The notes below the pieces were generated by a model. That model saw nothing but the letters and a program-made list of their open reading frames with translations, was not told the DNA's origin and did not search any database. 64,000 nucleotides of DNA from Byssothecium circinans (taxonomy: Eukaryota > Ascomycota > Dothideomycetes > Pleosporales > Massarinaceae): the NCBI GenBank assembly GCA_010015675.1, contig ML976979.1:527661-591660 (forward strand), in the 5' to 3' direction. The translations under genes and the position numbers were made by a program. Each line of letters begins with the position of its first letter. Position 1 is the first letter of the stretch. Below, piece after piece: positions 1-11,096 of this stretch.

Positions 1-1
1 C

Positions 2-196
2 TTCCATCGGGTCCAGGAAATAGCTAGAAAGTTTCTCGATACCGACTCTGAGGGATGGATTTCTCCTCGGCTTGATTTCGCTACAAAACAGCGGCAAAAC
101 AGGGACTTGCTTCAACTCATTATGAGTAGGAGCAAGGAGTACAATATGTCGCCGGAAGAAGTACGGAAGATCTGGCCATTTGTCAGAGATTCATGA
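2..196 (+). CDS. 3' end of an unidentified protein-coding gene
   Basis: An open frame runs in from the left edge and stops at TGA 194-196, giving the last 64 residues of a protein whose 5' part lies outside the window. The piece is hydrophilic and charged, with KQRQNRDLL and SPEEVRKIWPF stretches, and shows no membrane segment or recognisable domain. It is called coding because the frame is open from the edge with protein-like composition and is followed by a long non-coding stretch. The family cannot be named. It could also be the last exon of a multi-exon gene. Confidence 0.5.
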   Translation, partial: FHRVQEIARKFLDTDSEGWISPRLDFATKQRQNRDLLQLIMSRSKEYNMSPEEVRKIWPFVRDS

Positions 197-2113
197 ACGG
201 GAAGTTCACCAACGCGAGAAGAGACTTTGTACTGTATATTTTGTATTCTGCCCAGTTCCCTGCGACGGAGCCTACATATACCCTTTCTCTACACCTTCTA
301 CGAAACATTGATCCACCAGCTCCGATATTGGCAAGCCACCACTCCCATTTTCCAATCGACTTTTGTTGAATCTCATCATATTTCCAAGCAAGCCTGAACA
401 CTTCATATTTCCCACAAGACAATCCTCAACATCCATTCCAACAAGTCTATACGCAGATTCCCTCAGGTCCCTGATCCAGTCTCATTCCGCGTATTTGCTC
501 CCCTACAATACTACCCATTCAAGCTCAGCGCAGGACTGTTCTGTTGCAGCCAAAGTATGTCTCACAGGGCTCATCGAAGACCCACAGAGGAAGTTTCGCT
601 TTCCAGTAATTACCCGCTCTGATAAGCAACCGATGTATACATCACAATTCCCCTCTTCCTAAGCATGGTAGATAGCCGAGAGCTTGCTAGCCCTCCATAA
701 AACAACCACCACTTAAACTCTCCGAAAGTAAACCTCTACCTCTTTACCAAAACATAACCTTGCCCCAAAAGCTACCAAGCCACCTTGGAAAGCGAAGTTC
801 CGGTCCTGATCGTTGCGTTTTACCCCCAGTTTCCCGGTGCAACCTCGCTTTTCAACATACTAGACACACCTGCAAAGCTCATTCCAAACGCAAACCCGGT
901 CCCCGCCAAAACAAGACCTTCTACCCCGCTCTCCTTCAAGGAAGCCAACATCATCAACCGATTCAGGCCGCCAGCGGATCCCCTCCTTGACGCTAGACAT
1001 TGCAGTGAAAACCCCAAACCAGTATCTTATCCTTTGATTGGCTCGTCTGCGTCGAAAAGAGGTATTTTATCCAGAAATGATTGGTTCGCTTACCATAATC
1101 CTTGAGGGTGCTGGGGAATCAGAAGGGAAGGATATCCTGATTGGCTGTCTGAGTCAGATTTAGCGGGTTGGAGGCGGGTGGTGAGGGAATGGGGCGAATT
1201 CTGCTACCTCACTGGAGATGTGATGGTGTAGAAATGTTGAATAGTAGGTATCGGAATATATTGGGAAGGGTAGTAGAGTTTTGGGCTAGAGCACCAAGGG
1301 ATTCGCTTGACTTCTGAAGAAACTGTCAAGACGTCTAGCAAGAGACTGTAGTCTGCGAAGGACGGTGCTAAGAGGCGCCAGAGGCACATGATTGCGCATT
1401 TAGTTTGACGCGATATGGTACTTGTGCTGAGGAAAAATAACTTGTAGTGTTCTTGATATCTGTATATTTCTAGCTTCTTCCATATTCATACACACGAGGT
1501 GCCCGTATATATCCGATCCTTTCTAGACCTTCTGTTTCCAGGCCCGATTCCAACTCGAAAATATGAACCCGTCCCCATTCACCGGCAAATCCCCCTTGCT
1601 CAGAAACTATCGAATGAGAACGCCGTGCTAGGAAATGCAAAGGAAACAAGTCAAAGTGGGTTGGAATTCAGTCGTTGATTAATGCCAGAGCCGCGGAAAG
1701 ATAAGACGACGTGAGATCAAAGTATGTACAATGAACTGTGGAACGCTAGATGCGGGCATAATTGCATTTGGGAGCGGACAAGGCGGACATGCCAGTCATG
1801 CCAGGGTTGACAGCGAGGGGTCGGAATTACGCGGAGAGTTGTGTCGCGTGAGGTCCTGCTGTGGGGACACCAGGCCTCTGCGCCGGAAAGAATATCGTCA
1901 AACTCTTCAATGATGCATTATAGGTCTTGACCGGAAGATTTTCGTCTAAGATCGGAGAGTGAAGACTTTTATCACTCGCGTAAGGGTCGAAAGATTTGGG
2001 TCCGACCCACAACTTCTTACTCTATGTGCCGACTTTTGGCCGGGGATTATGCATGCGAAACCGGTGGAAAGCACCTCTTGAACAGAACATCGTCTTCCTG
2101 TGAGGAGTCATAT
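197..2113. other. Intergenic region, no supported gene
   Basis: About 1.9 kb between the left-edge gene and the Q-rich gene. Frames up to 106 codons exist on both strands but overlap one another, lack conserved motifs and show no convincing splice structure. It probably holds the 3' untranslated regions of the two convergent genes. No RNA gene was seen. Confidence 0.6.
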
Positions 2114-2515
2114 CTATAGCTCCATGCTGTCAAGGTCCCGCATGACGACAGCCATCTGTGCCCGTTTGGCAGCCTCGGCCAGCAACGCCGCTTGGCTTAG
2201 ATAGTTTGCCGTCTCAGCAGCAGTTGTGCCAGCGCCCTGCCGATTCGGCTGGTAGTCGAAGACGGCATCCGGTTGTGATGGTTGCACTTGCTGTTGTTGT
2301 AGTTGTGCCTGCTGGTCACCCATTGAGCCAAAGAATGGCTGGGATCGCTGAGTCGCCGATGGTGATGGGAGTGGTGCTGATGAAGGTGTGTTGAGGCTTG
2401 AAGCGCTGTTGTAGCTTTGGAATGCTGAAGAGTTCTGAGAGGCGCCTAATGAGGGTTGGATGGGTCGGAAGGCGGGTCTGGCGAGAGGGTTGGCGGGATT
2501 GTGTGGTGAGGCCAT
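2114..2515 (-). CDS. Conserved-looking Q/P/S-rich hypothetical protein (133 aa)
   Basis: Single exon, ATG 2515-2513, stop at 2114-2116. The first two thirds are low complexity, rich in Pro, Ser, Asn and Gln, with a short glutamine run (LQQQQ). The last ~35 residues are more ordered: an Ala-rich amphipathic stretch (LAEAAKRAQMAVVMRDL) ending in DSMEL, likely a short helix. There is no signal peptide or membrane segment, and I cannot name the family. It is divergently transcribed from KTI12 across a 460 bp spacer. A short intron-free gene with a helical tail suggests a small adaptor or nuclear protein, but that is only inference. Confidence 0.6.
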   Translation of the reverse strand: MASPHNPANPLARPAFRPIQPSLGASQNSSAFQSYNSASSLNTPSSAPLPSPSATQRSQPFFGSMGDQQAQLQQQQVQPSQPDAVFDYQPNRQGAGTTAAETANYLSQAALLAEAAKRAQMAVVMRDLDSMEL

Positions 2516-2975
2516 GTTAACTGTATTTCTCTTTTCACTCCTGTTCGTGAAGGTGGGACGAGGTACGAAGAGAAAACGTGGAGGAGGTTTAGGTGTATCC
2601 TCTACCTCGTCGGGTGCGGGCTAATGTACACGGGTCTCGAATGGTGAAGCGAGCGGTAGCGAGTGTTGTCGAGATTGTACGATAGACAACGCAGCGGGGT
2701 AATTCTCATAATCCAATATGGGCACCGGATTCTAGCTCTGGCTGAAAGGTAGAACGAGGAGAGGGAGAGTGAGAAAGGGAAGGTAGACAGGCAAGGGACG
2801 ATAGGGAGACAGGGAGGGCTGGCAGATCTGGTGGTAAATAATTGTACCGAGGCTTGGTGATATTCCGTCCTCGCTCTGCCATCATTTCCCCGTCGTTCTA
2901 CCCTTGGCCTCGAGTCGAGGCTAGGAACCCCAAGTAATCAATTCAATCAATATACTGCCATATACAACGCCTACG
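2516..2975. promoter_or_regulatory. Shared divergent promoter region with purine-rich tract
   Basis: The 460 bp between the start codons of the Q-rich gene and KTI12 must hold both promoters. It includes a strongly purine-biased stretch at about 2750-2820 made of GAG/GGGA repeats on the + strand. Such GA/CT tracts are common in fungal promoters. No specific binding site was assigned. Confidence 0.5.
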
Positions 2976-4015
2976 ATGCCTGTACGTCCTTCCTCGTGCT
3001 GCAAGGCATATAGAAACTGATAGAGGCGCAGCTGGTCCTCATATCGGGCTACCCCTCCTCGGGGAAGACCACGCGCGCCCTCCAACTGAAGGACTTCGTC
3101 GAGACCAAGATCGCCAGCGCCGATGCCCGAGCCAGCAAGCTCAGAGTGCACCTCATCAACGATCAATCGCTTGGCGTGTCCCGCAGCGTATACCACACCG
3201 CGAAGGCTGAGAAAGATGCTCGGGCGGAGGAGTACTCTGCCGTGAAGAGGGTCTTATCGCGCGACGACATTGTTATCGCAGATGGCCCGAATTATATCAA
3301 GGGCTTTCGCTACCAGTTGTACTGTGAGGCGAAGGCGGTACAGACGCCGAGCTGTGTGGTCAGTCTATATAAAGGATCCCTCCGCTGGGGTGGTGCTGAT
3401 AGTTCAAGAGGTGCACATAGGAACCCCCGCCGAGAAATGTCGCGAGATCAATACCAGGCTCCTGGCGGACAAGCAGAACGATGGAGGATATGAAGAAGAA
3501 GACTTCGAGAACCTCATCTTCAGGTATGAAGAGCCCAACGGCATGACGAGATGGGACAGTCCTCTCTTCACCGTGCTCGACGAGGACGAAACCCCACCCT
3601 TCGACCAGATATGGGAGGCTCTAGTAGGCAGTGACGGCAAAGCCAAGTTCGTACGACCAAATCAAGCGACGGTGTTGGTACGTACCTAGCTCTCTCCCCA
3701 AACTGCGACTAAGCTGACCCTTTGACTCAGAAACCGGCAACGGAGCAAAACTACCTCTACGAGCTCGACAAGACCACGTCCGACATCCTCGCTCAAATCA
3801 CAACATACCAAAAGGACCACCCTGGCGAAGGCGGCGGCGAAGTCATAATCCCCGAAGTCTCGAAACCCATCTCTCTCCCCGCGAACCCTATGACGCTCCC
3901 ACAACTACAGCGCATACGGCGCCAATTCATAACCTTGAACCGGCAGCACAACTTCTCCAAGTCGCGCATCAAGGAGGTGTTCGTCGGCTACCTCAACGAT
4001 CAATTCTTACAATAG
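2976..4015 (+). CDS. KTI12: KTI12, Elongator-associated P-loop protein (tRNA wobble modification)
   Basis: Four exons: 2976-2981, 3032-3358, 3411-3677 and 3731-4015 (294 aa). The first exon is only six bases (Met-Pro); splicing gives MPLVLISGYPSSGKT, the KTI12 start with its P-loop (about residues 9-15). Introns are 50, 52 and 53 nt, with CTGAT-type branch sites in the first two. The second intron must end at AG 3409-3410, because the nearer AGs bring in a stop; this restores CVVHIGTPAEKC. KTI12 is an ATP-binding, tRNA-interacting partner of Elongator needed for mcm5-type modification of wobble uridines. The frame ends SKSRIKEVFVGYLNDQFLQ, the usual helical C-terminal end of the family. Length fits. 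Very sure. Confidence 0.95.
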
Positions 4016-6500
4016 AATTCGTGCGAGCTATGGTTTCGAACATTTTTGGTCCTGGCTTCAACCATCCTAGTTTCCGAATAACTGCCCGAGGCGCTCGGTA
4101 AACCTACCCTCGGATACTGAATCTATCGGCCCTACCCGCAATAACAGTTCTTCCACTCCCCCGAGCCGCATACGATGAACGCTGTTGAATGTGAAGCTTG
4201 CAAGCCTGGAAGCTGCAAAAGGGAAAGTTTATCTGTGTCGTGCATTTCAGACAGAGAAGCGTTGGCTGGGACACGGTGCACTCCAGATGTCTCTCGCGCC
4301 CGAAACCTTCCGGAGCTGTACGTCATCTTTCGAAAGGTGAAAAGTTGTGACAGAGAATTTCTAGTGCTGGTTTGCAAGGCGTATGAGCTGCACCACAGTT
4401 GTAGCATGCGGGACTACGGAGCACTGCACGCGTCAATCCATCTCTAGGGGAACTAAGCGGTGTTCTGGCTTTGCGACCTAACTAATCAGTCGGGTTCTGC
4501 GCTCGGGTTTGACTCGGAACCGAGGATATTCACACATTCAAGTCCTATCCCATGTTTCCAATCAGCCAGTCCGGTTTCCGGCAATAGCAGCATAATGCAG
4601 TTTTTCCTGTGGGCTCACAGAAGCCAGTATGTGCGTGAACGCTCAACATCATCCCCGAATATTGCACAAGCACGCCTTCCGGTCAGCGATTCGATTCCCA
4701 CACACAGCTCGTCCTCGTCTATCCTTCTTAAGACCACGCTTCCCAAATCTTCATGACGGGAATCTTCGTGAATTGCATGCATATCTGCCTGTACAAATGG
4801 CAAACTATCACCGTCCAACCAACCCTCTCCGCTACACCACACCGATGGACACGAACCTACCTCTGAAGTTTGAACATACATTATCCACCCAACCTCTCTC
4901 TCCCCATGTCACATCTCCGCGATAACCCCCCGGGACAGTCCACGCACCAGTCGCTCAGCCCTCTCATACGTTTTCTCTGCGCATAACACGCCACGCAATA
5001 GGCAATGCAATCCCTCCCACCATGCCTTTCCCAGCCACTATCTACTCATCTCTGCAGGCTCTCCTCCTACGGTCCTATTATTCATCTTCGTCTGCTAGCC
5101 TTGACTCCTGCATATCACGCCATATAACACACAGCATCAGCATCAGCGCATGCTATCGTCCCACTCCATCTTGCATCCCGCATCCTTCAACCTTAATAAA
5201 GTGCGTACCCCGCAATTCCCCACGTTGCGTAGACGCTGTAAGCGCACACTTACCTAGCTTGCAAAAACCCATCAACGCTAGATAACGCCCCCAGAAGTTT
5301 TAAAGATTCGTTAGTGTGTATGGTGTGGCGTGGTGTGCTCTGCTGTGCTGTGCTGGCATACAATGCATGCATACACGAATAAAAAAAATCGTAAGAAAGA
5401 ATCGTGAAAAAGAAAACAGTTCCGCTGCGCCGAGAACCCGGAAGGAAATGGAATGGAATGGAACGGAACGGAACAGAATGAGGTGCAGCGAGTATTATTT
5501 AATTTTTTGGGGAAAAGACGTAGGGAAGTGTTGCAGGAGTAGTGCAGGACTGTACATGTGCAGTTTACATACGAGAAGCTCTTTCTATTCCAAAGGGGAA
5601 TAAAGGTGAAGTGAAGTCGAGTGGAGTATGATACTTCGCGTCGTATTGTACAATACATATGCACGTACATCTGGGGAAAGTGGAACCATATATTGTCCTA
5701 TACTAACCCCGTTAACACATACCTGCGGGGAACCAGACCAATGGCTCCTCACAAGACGTCATGCCTCTCCAAACCCCAACCACGAAGAAAACAAGAGAAG
5801 AACAAGCACCATTGCTTCGAGTTTTTTGGCCTCCAATAAAGCGTCATAGGCACATCATAATGATGATGGTGAACAGGATAATGATGATGGTTGCGTTGGT
5901 GGTAATCGGGCCGTCAGGCTGCAGATCCTACACAGGTTCGCCGGCATATTCACCGCAATAACGGGGCACTGGGGGCCTAATTTTGCATGGAAGGCGTTCA
6001 GAACGAGGTGAAGGATATTATTGACGGCGTGTTATGGCATGGTTTTGAGTGGAGCCCCTGCTTGTAGGGTCAGAGTTACTGTGAAGGAAGGAACTGAGGC
6101 CCCTGGCCATAGGCTTCGCATGGTGCAAATTATCGCTGGAGAAGAAAAACTGTGATATCTAAGCGTGAATATAGACTACATACAAGATAAATACGGTTTA
6201 TAGCGCGTTCTCGGACAAATCGTAAAAAAAAAAAGAACTGTGCGAGGCAATGGTATCTCAAGAAGTGAAGTGCAAGCAGGCAAGGAGACACCCTAATAAC
6301 GACCAATGATCCTCCTAGGAATCAGACAGAAACTGATAAAAGCAAAAGGAAAAGGGGAAAGAAAGCAACTTATCCAGCAAAAGCATTGTGTCCTCATCCT
6401 CTTTTTACTCCGATCCATCCAGCACATCATATCATCGTAACCTTGTTCATTTTGCTTTCCAACCACCGTCCGTATCATAAAGGGTGAAATAAAAGTGAGA
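4016..6500. other. Intergenic region between convergent KTI12 and facB
   Basis: About 2.5 kb holding the 3' untranslated regions of two convergent genes. Frames of 60-119 codons overlap on both strands and look like noise. Low-complexity spots include GGAAT/GGAAC repeats near 5449-5476 and TG-rich sequence near 5316-5350. AATAAA-like poly(A) signals occur (e.g. near 5193). No tRNA or other gene is supported. Confidence 0.6.
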
Positions 6501-9279
6501 TTACAATCCAAAATTCCCATCAAGGCCTCCTAAATTGATGTGCGAGCCACCCATATCCGGAATCATAATACCAGGGAATTTCATGTCGCTCCCCGGCGTC
6601 GAACCATACTCTCCTACTGCTGAGTTCGCAAATTCTTCTCCGCTGGTTAGACTCTCGTCGCTGAAACTCAGTACGCTCTGTGGTGGTGGTGCTTGCTCGC
6701 TATATCCATTCCAGTTCCATGTTTGCGGTGACCAAGTGAGATTTGTTTCAGCGCCAGCGGAAAGAGGCGGACAGTCGAGAAGCGCATCAGCGGTCTGGCC
6801 ACCATAGATGGTGTCGTAGATGTTGGTTTGACCGTTGTCCAGGGAGGAGAGGAGGCGTTCCCAGTCTGCCGGGGAGACCTCGGGCTTGCCGATGGAGGGA
6901 TGCATGGGATAGTTGGCCAGAGGGTCGGGTCCAAAGGAGAGGTAGTCGATGTTGGAGTTTTGGCGCATGATGTTGCTGGCTCGGCGTTTGGAATGGAGAA
7001 CGGACATGGAGGCCCGGTGCGACATGGGGCTGAGTGTGGGCTCTGAAAGGGCGCCGGCGGAGGGTTCTGAGCGCATGGACGATAGACTTGTCGAAGACTG
7101 GTTGGTGTGGTTGCCCATGGAAGGCGAGATTGTGGCAAGGGTGGCGCGGCGGGGTTCTCTGGTGTCCTGTAGGTTGGCTTTCATGGCGCCTGGGGAGAAG
7201 CGTGCTGCGATAGCCTTGAGTGACTTTTGCGTGGCGCGGAACCTATCCATAGGAGCAGACATAGAGTGGCCAGTGTTGTGACGGGTAAGGACGGGAGGGG
7301 AAGGCATCTGCCCAGTGCGAGGGATGACAATCATAGAGCAGCCAATCCTGCGGTACTCCTGGGAACCAGCAGCCGACCCTTGGTCAAGCATATCCATCAC
7401 GGCGCAAGATAGCCTGTTACAGTCTTTGATAAGCATGCCGTCTTGATCAAGGCCAAGAGTCTGGAAGAGAAGCCCAAAGCCAGCCTGAACGAGCACCTCA
7501 TTCCTGTTGAGGCAAAAAGAGAAGCTCAACCTGCGCTCGTCGAGCAGTTGGACGATCTGCACTATGTGCTTGCACGCATCGCCGACAGCAACCAGTGCGG
7601 AAGAGCCTTTATCACCAAGGTTAGCAACGACTACCGGTCGATAGATGAGTGATCGTATGTGGTGGTACGCCAAGGACTAGGATATGTTAGCTGCTTCTGC
7701 GCAATATAGTTGGGCAAAGTACATACCAAAACGGGCGACCTGCTGCTGGTCACGTTCGTGCTAGGTTTATCTTGTTGGAACGTAAGCTTGAGGTGAGGGG
7801 CGAGGTTGTTTGACCATTCTTCTAGATCGTCGGCGAGTGCTGCAACAGTCCGGAAGGAAATGTCGTGCGTGGAGGATGCAGGATACAACTCTGCCAGAAC
7901 CTTGGATAGGATGCGTGAGACGCGGAACAAGGCTAGGGCGCTTGACAGCTTGGTAGATTCTCCGGGCAGGGTAGGCAGGAAGCCTTTCTCGGTGACATAT
8001 TCGTCGTCAGCGTCAACGGGATATTCGCAATGCACGTCCTCGTCCCTAACGAGCTTCGGCAGACCGAGATGTGCTGCAGACATGCTGTTGTGGGTTAGCG
8101 ACAGTACCGTGTAGCGTATACAGGCATTACTTACCAATCCACGGTGTAGAGCGTCCAGAAGACCTTCTTCCGCGTCTCACTAGTTAAAGCGCCAAGAGCG
8201 AAGCGCTTTTGGGACTGATGCAGACCGAGACGCTGTGACAGTCCGATGGCAAGGCCCTTGAATTTAAGGAGGCGAGAATAATCAGCCTTGAGAAGGCAGA
8301 AAATCTGAGCGAGAACGAGGCACTGGAGCGTGGCCATGTCGTTGTCCATCATGAAGCTCTCAATGGAGCTCTGCCACTGTGTCTCGAAGGATTCCACATC
8401 TTGGCCATCGCGGGGATCGCTTGACAGGGCGGCAATTCCGAACACAAGGTTGAGCTTTGCAATTGACTTCTTGTCGATGACAGTCTCAGGACTGGCGACA
8501 TACTGCTCGTAGAGATGGAGGAAGGTTGGACGGTGCAAGACAGGGAACAAGGGAGCCCATTCTTGGAAGAAAATATTAATCATCTGGTCCGATACTAGAC
8601 GGGGCGGTGCCTTGAACGAGACGACGCGTTTGGGCGAGTGAGGTGGATTAAGCTTCGACCCAGTGCCGAAGAAGGCGTTGGAGTTGACATCTGAACAGGA
8701 CCTGCCAGTCTCGTGGGCGCGCTGCTTGAACGCCTCTGCGAAGTCGGGTTAGTAATGCAATTTTCGTGGTTGGGAGGGCTGATACATACCAACGAATGCT
8801 CGCCCGCTCGAGCTCCCTACAAAGTATGTGTCGCGGTTCTCGTCGTCGAGCAGAAGAGGCGACTGCTGCACTCTGAACGAGTCCTCTTTCTCCTGCGTCG
8901 TTTCGCGTGATTCTGCTGGCGGCGGCGAGTTGGGCGTCCTCCTTGGCGACGGATTGCCCGCCGGTGACAGCGAGTGTATCCTCGAGAGCATATCGATCTT
9001 CTCGTCCTTCTCGTCCAGTAGGTCCTTTAATTCCCGCACCTCTGCCTCCAACATGCGTACGCGCTCCTCCAGCGACTCTGTGTAGCCCCTCGGGAAGGCG
9101 CGACGGCTGAGCTTGTCGCTCGTCTTGCACTCAAAGCCCACATTGAGGCACTGTGTGCAGCTCGGGCGGATGCCGTCGCATCGAATCTTCTTGGAGCGAC
9201 ATCGGTCGCAGGCCTGGGCGATGCGCGCCTGGCTGTTCCCGCCGACCTTGATGACTTTCATGGGCAGTATGCCAGGCAT
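6501..9279 (-). CDS. facB: FacB/Cat8-type Zn2Cys6 transcription factor (acetate and gluconeogenic gene activator)
   Basis: Exons (minus strand) 9279-8790, 8735-8135, 8084-7727 and 7676-6501; introns are 54, 50, 50 and 50 nt; 874 aa, matching FacB size. Residues 24-51 form the binuclear cluster C-X2-C-X6-C-X6-C-X2-C-X6-C. It is followed by the linker [20 protein letters not shown] that marks the FacB/Acu-15/Cat8 family, then a leucine-heptad coiled coil (about 65-100). The middle holds the fungal TF homology domain ([20 protein letters not shown] through LGLHQ, then the [11 protein letters not shown] segment after intron 2). The tail is Ser/Gly-rich, likely for activation. Known role of the family: nuclear activator of acetyl-CoA synthase, glyoxylate-cycle and acetamidase genes. 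ATG 9279 is the first in frame; a second lies at codon 7. Confidence 0.93.
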
Positions 9280-9322
9280 GATGGCGATGGCGATGGCGAT
9301 GGTGACGATGTTGGCGTTGGCG
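9280..9322. repeat. GATGGC hexamer repeat in the facB 5' leader
   Basis: Directly upstream of the facB start codon the + strand carries four GATGGC-like units followed by degenerate variants (GGTGAC, GATGTT, GGCGTT). On the mRNA strand this reads GCCATC, giving several CAT/ATC triplets close to the start. It is a microsatellite in the leader and may vary in length between strains. Confidence 0.7.
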
Positions 9323-11096
9323 TCTGTCGTGGCTTCTGTATTCGTTGCGCGGCGTGCGTGCGTGCTTTCCGTTCCAGGTCGTCAGCGTCCCGACGGGAAG
9401 TAGCGATCTGTCGTGCTCGGGTTCCGCACCATCCGGGCACTTGAATGTCGTCGTCTGTGGTGATGTCGCAGGCGGTGATGATCTCTACAGGTAGGAATGG
9501 GAGTACGGTTCGCAGAAGGTGGAGGCAGCTCGGCGGGTGGGCGGCGCGGATGCAATAAAGAAAACAGACGGGATGTTTGGGCCAGCTGATGACTGGTGAG
9601 ATTCAAGTCTGGGGTCGCTTAGCGTTGACGTCTGGGGCTTCATCCATGCGGGGAAGGGATGAGCGAAGACGCCCTCGACGAATAATCACGATGCATGCTT
9701 GCTGCCGGCGAAGGATGCACCCCCCGGCCGCCCAATTTATGAAATCTGAAATCGCCGTCCCCGTCTTATTTTCGCAGCCTCGTCGTCACTAAAGGCATAT
9801 TGATAGGATCAACGGCGAGGGCCAGAGGCTTGTTGCGAGTTCATCCGTCGAAGTCCTCAAGCGCCTGCGTGGACTTCGACCCTCTCCACTTCGCCCAGCA
9901 TGGGCCTGCAGCTCGCCTCTCCACACCATCATGTTCCCCAAGACGCAGGAATCGATTGCCATTTTCCGCTGGCCCCAACAGAGACGGACTACCTGTGAAT
10001 GATCCTCCATCCAGAGCATGCTGCCATGCTCGTAGTTGTGCTCCTGCACCGCTCAGCGACGATCCAATCAAGACATGCAGCAAGGTAGCCCATCGTTTCC
10101 GCCAAGCGATCGCTCTTTGGTCCCTGCTTGTCCATATGACTGCCTTTGTTCGTAGACAACACTCTACGTGCCACAGAGGCGCGTGTCGATATTGTGCGTT
10201 GAGCGTCGCTGGGCATGGGTCTTGGAATGCCGGCGCCATCGTACCGCACCGCACCGCACCGCACTGCACTTGCCCTTCGAGAAGCTGGAAGAATACAAAA
10301 CTTTGGCTGTGGTAGTGGCGCTCAAGAAGATCAAATGGACACGCGCCTCTGGTCAGGCGATGCCTCCATTGATTTGTGGCGCGCGCCATGATTTCGTACA
10401 CAACCTAGCGCAGCATCTTGAAGGCTTTCAGCAGCAGCTTGTTAGTGCTCATGATAGCCAAGCAGCAACCTGGTGCGAGAATTCTTCAAGAATGTTAATG
10501 TTGATGGAGTAGAGATTCGCCATCATCTTCGCTGATTGCGTTGGAGATGTCCTTGTTGGTATAGCTGGATAAATGTTCGTTAGCAGCCTTCCGGGTTGCG
10601 GCCAGATCGTGCCGTCTTACAGCTATAACATTGGCTGTGATATAGTTAGCCTGTCGCAGCATCGTGAGCCTCGCACAGAGCCGCCTCATGTGCGCCATCT
10701 GCTGATCGTGTCGATAAGTACCGGATGCTGCCGACGGTGCCTGATAGACGCTGTGTGTAATCAGGGACATAATATATGCTGCAGGGTTTGCCACCCGGCT
10801 GTACAAGCATTGGACTGATTGCATCATTTGAAGAAGCAAGTATGCCTCTGCCCTGTGCCAAGGGAATGTGCTTTACGACGTGGAGCACGGATGCTTCCAC
10901 GAAGCTTCTATCATATCGAGGCCTGTCAATACCCCTGGTAGATGGTTGACTGACCATGCCGTGCACGCTGTGAGGTGGTTGGGAGGCAAAGTTGTGGGCT
11001 GTATATATTAACTGTACCAAAGTATTGATTGGAACACGCCTGGCTTCTCGGTGTGAGCCCACAAGTACCAGGCCCGAATGTGGGGAGGTTATGGCC
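9323..11096. other. facB upstream region with one doubtful small ORF
   Basis: About 1.8 kb between facB and the SET gene, both transcribed leftward. It should contain the facB promoter, its 5' leader and the SET gene 3' end. Overlapping frames of 171 codons (+) and 186 codons (-) at 9800-10401 lack motifs and are treated as chance. A short CGCAC tandem repeat lies at about 10245-10268. The only candidate worth listing is the 91-codon frame at 10495-10770. Confidence 0.5.
10495..10770 (-). CDS. Possible small protein (91 aa), doubtful
   Basis: ATG 10770-10768, stop at 10495-10497. The product is basic and hydrophilic in its N-terminal two thirds (HDQQMAHMRRLCARLTMLRQ) and acidic at its end (ISEDDGESLL). 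No family was recognised. Inside the frame lies a sequence that resembles an intron (GTAAGA at about 10620, GCTAAC branch-like site, CAG at about 10565), but removing it breaks the frame, so either the frame or the intron is accidental. Position downstream of the SET gene on the same strand would also fit a 3' untranslated region. Listed only as a candidate. Confidence 0.22.
   Translation of the reverse strand: MSLITHSVYQAPSAASGTYRHDQQMAHMRRLCARLTMLRQANYITANVIAVRRHDLAATRKAANEHLSSYTNKDISNAISEDDGESLLHQH

Noticed and set aside
4675..4705. tRNA B-box-like sequence (GATTCGATTCCC)
   Set aside because: No matching acceptor stem, D-arm or anticodon arm could be drawn around it.
9800..10401. Long overlapping frames on both strands (171 and 186 codons)
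   Set aside because: They overlap head to head, show no domain or splice structure, and lie in the facB upstream region.
10646..11062. 138-codon minus-strand frame downstream of the SET gene
   Set aside because: No motif, overlaps another open frame on the same strand, and probably lies in the SET gene 3' region.
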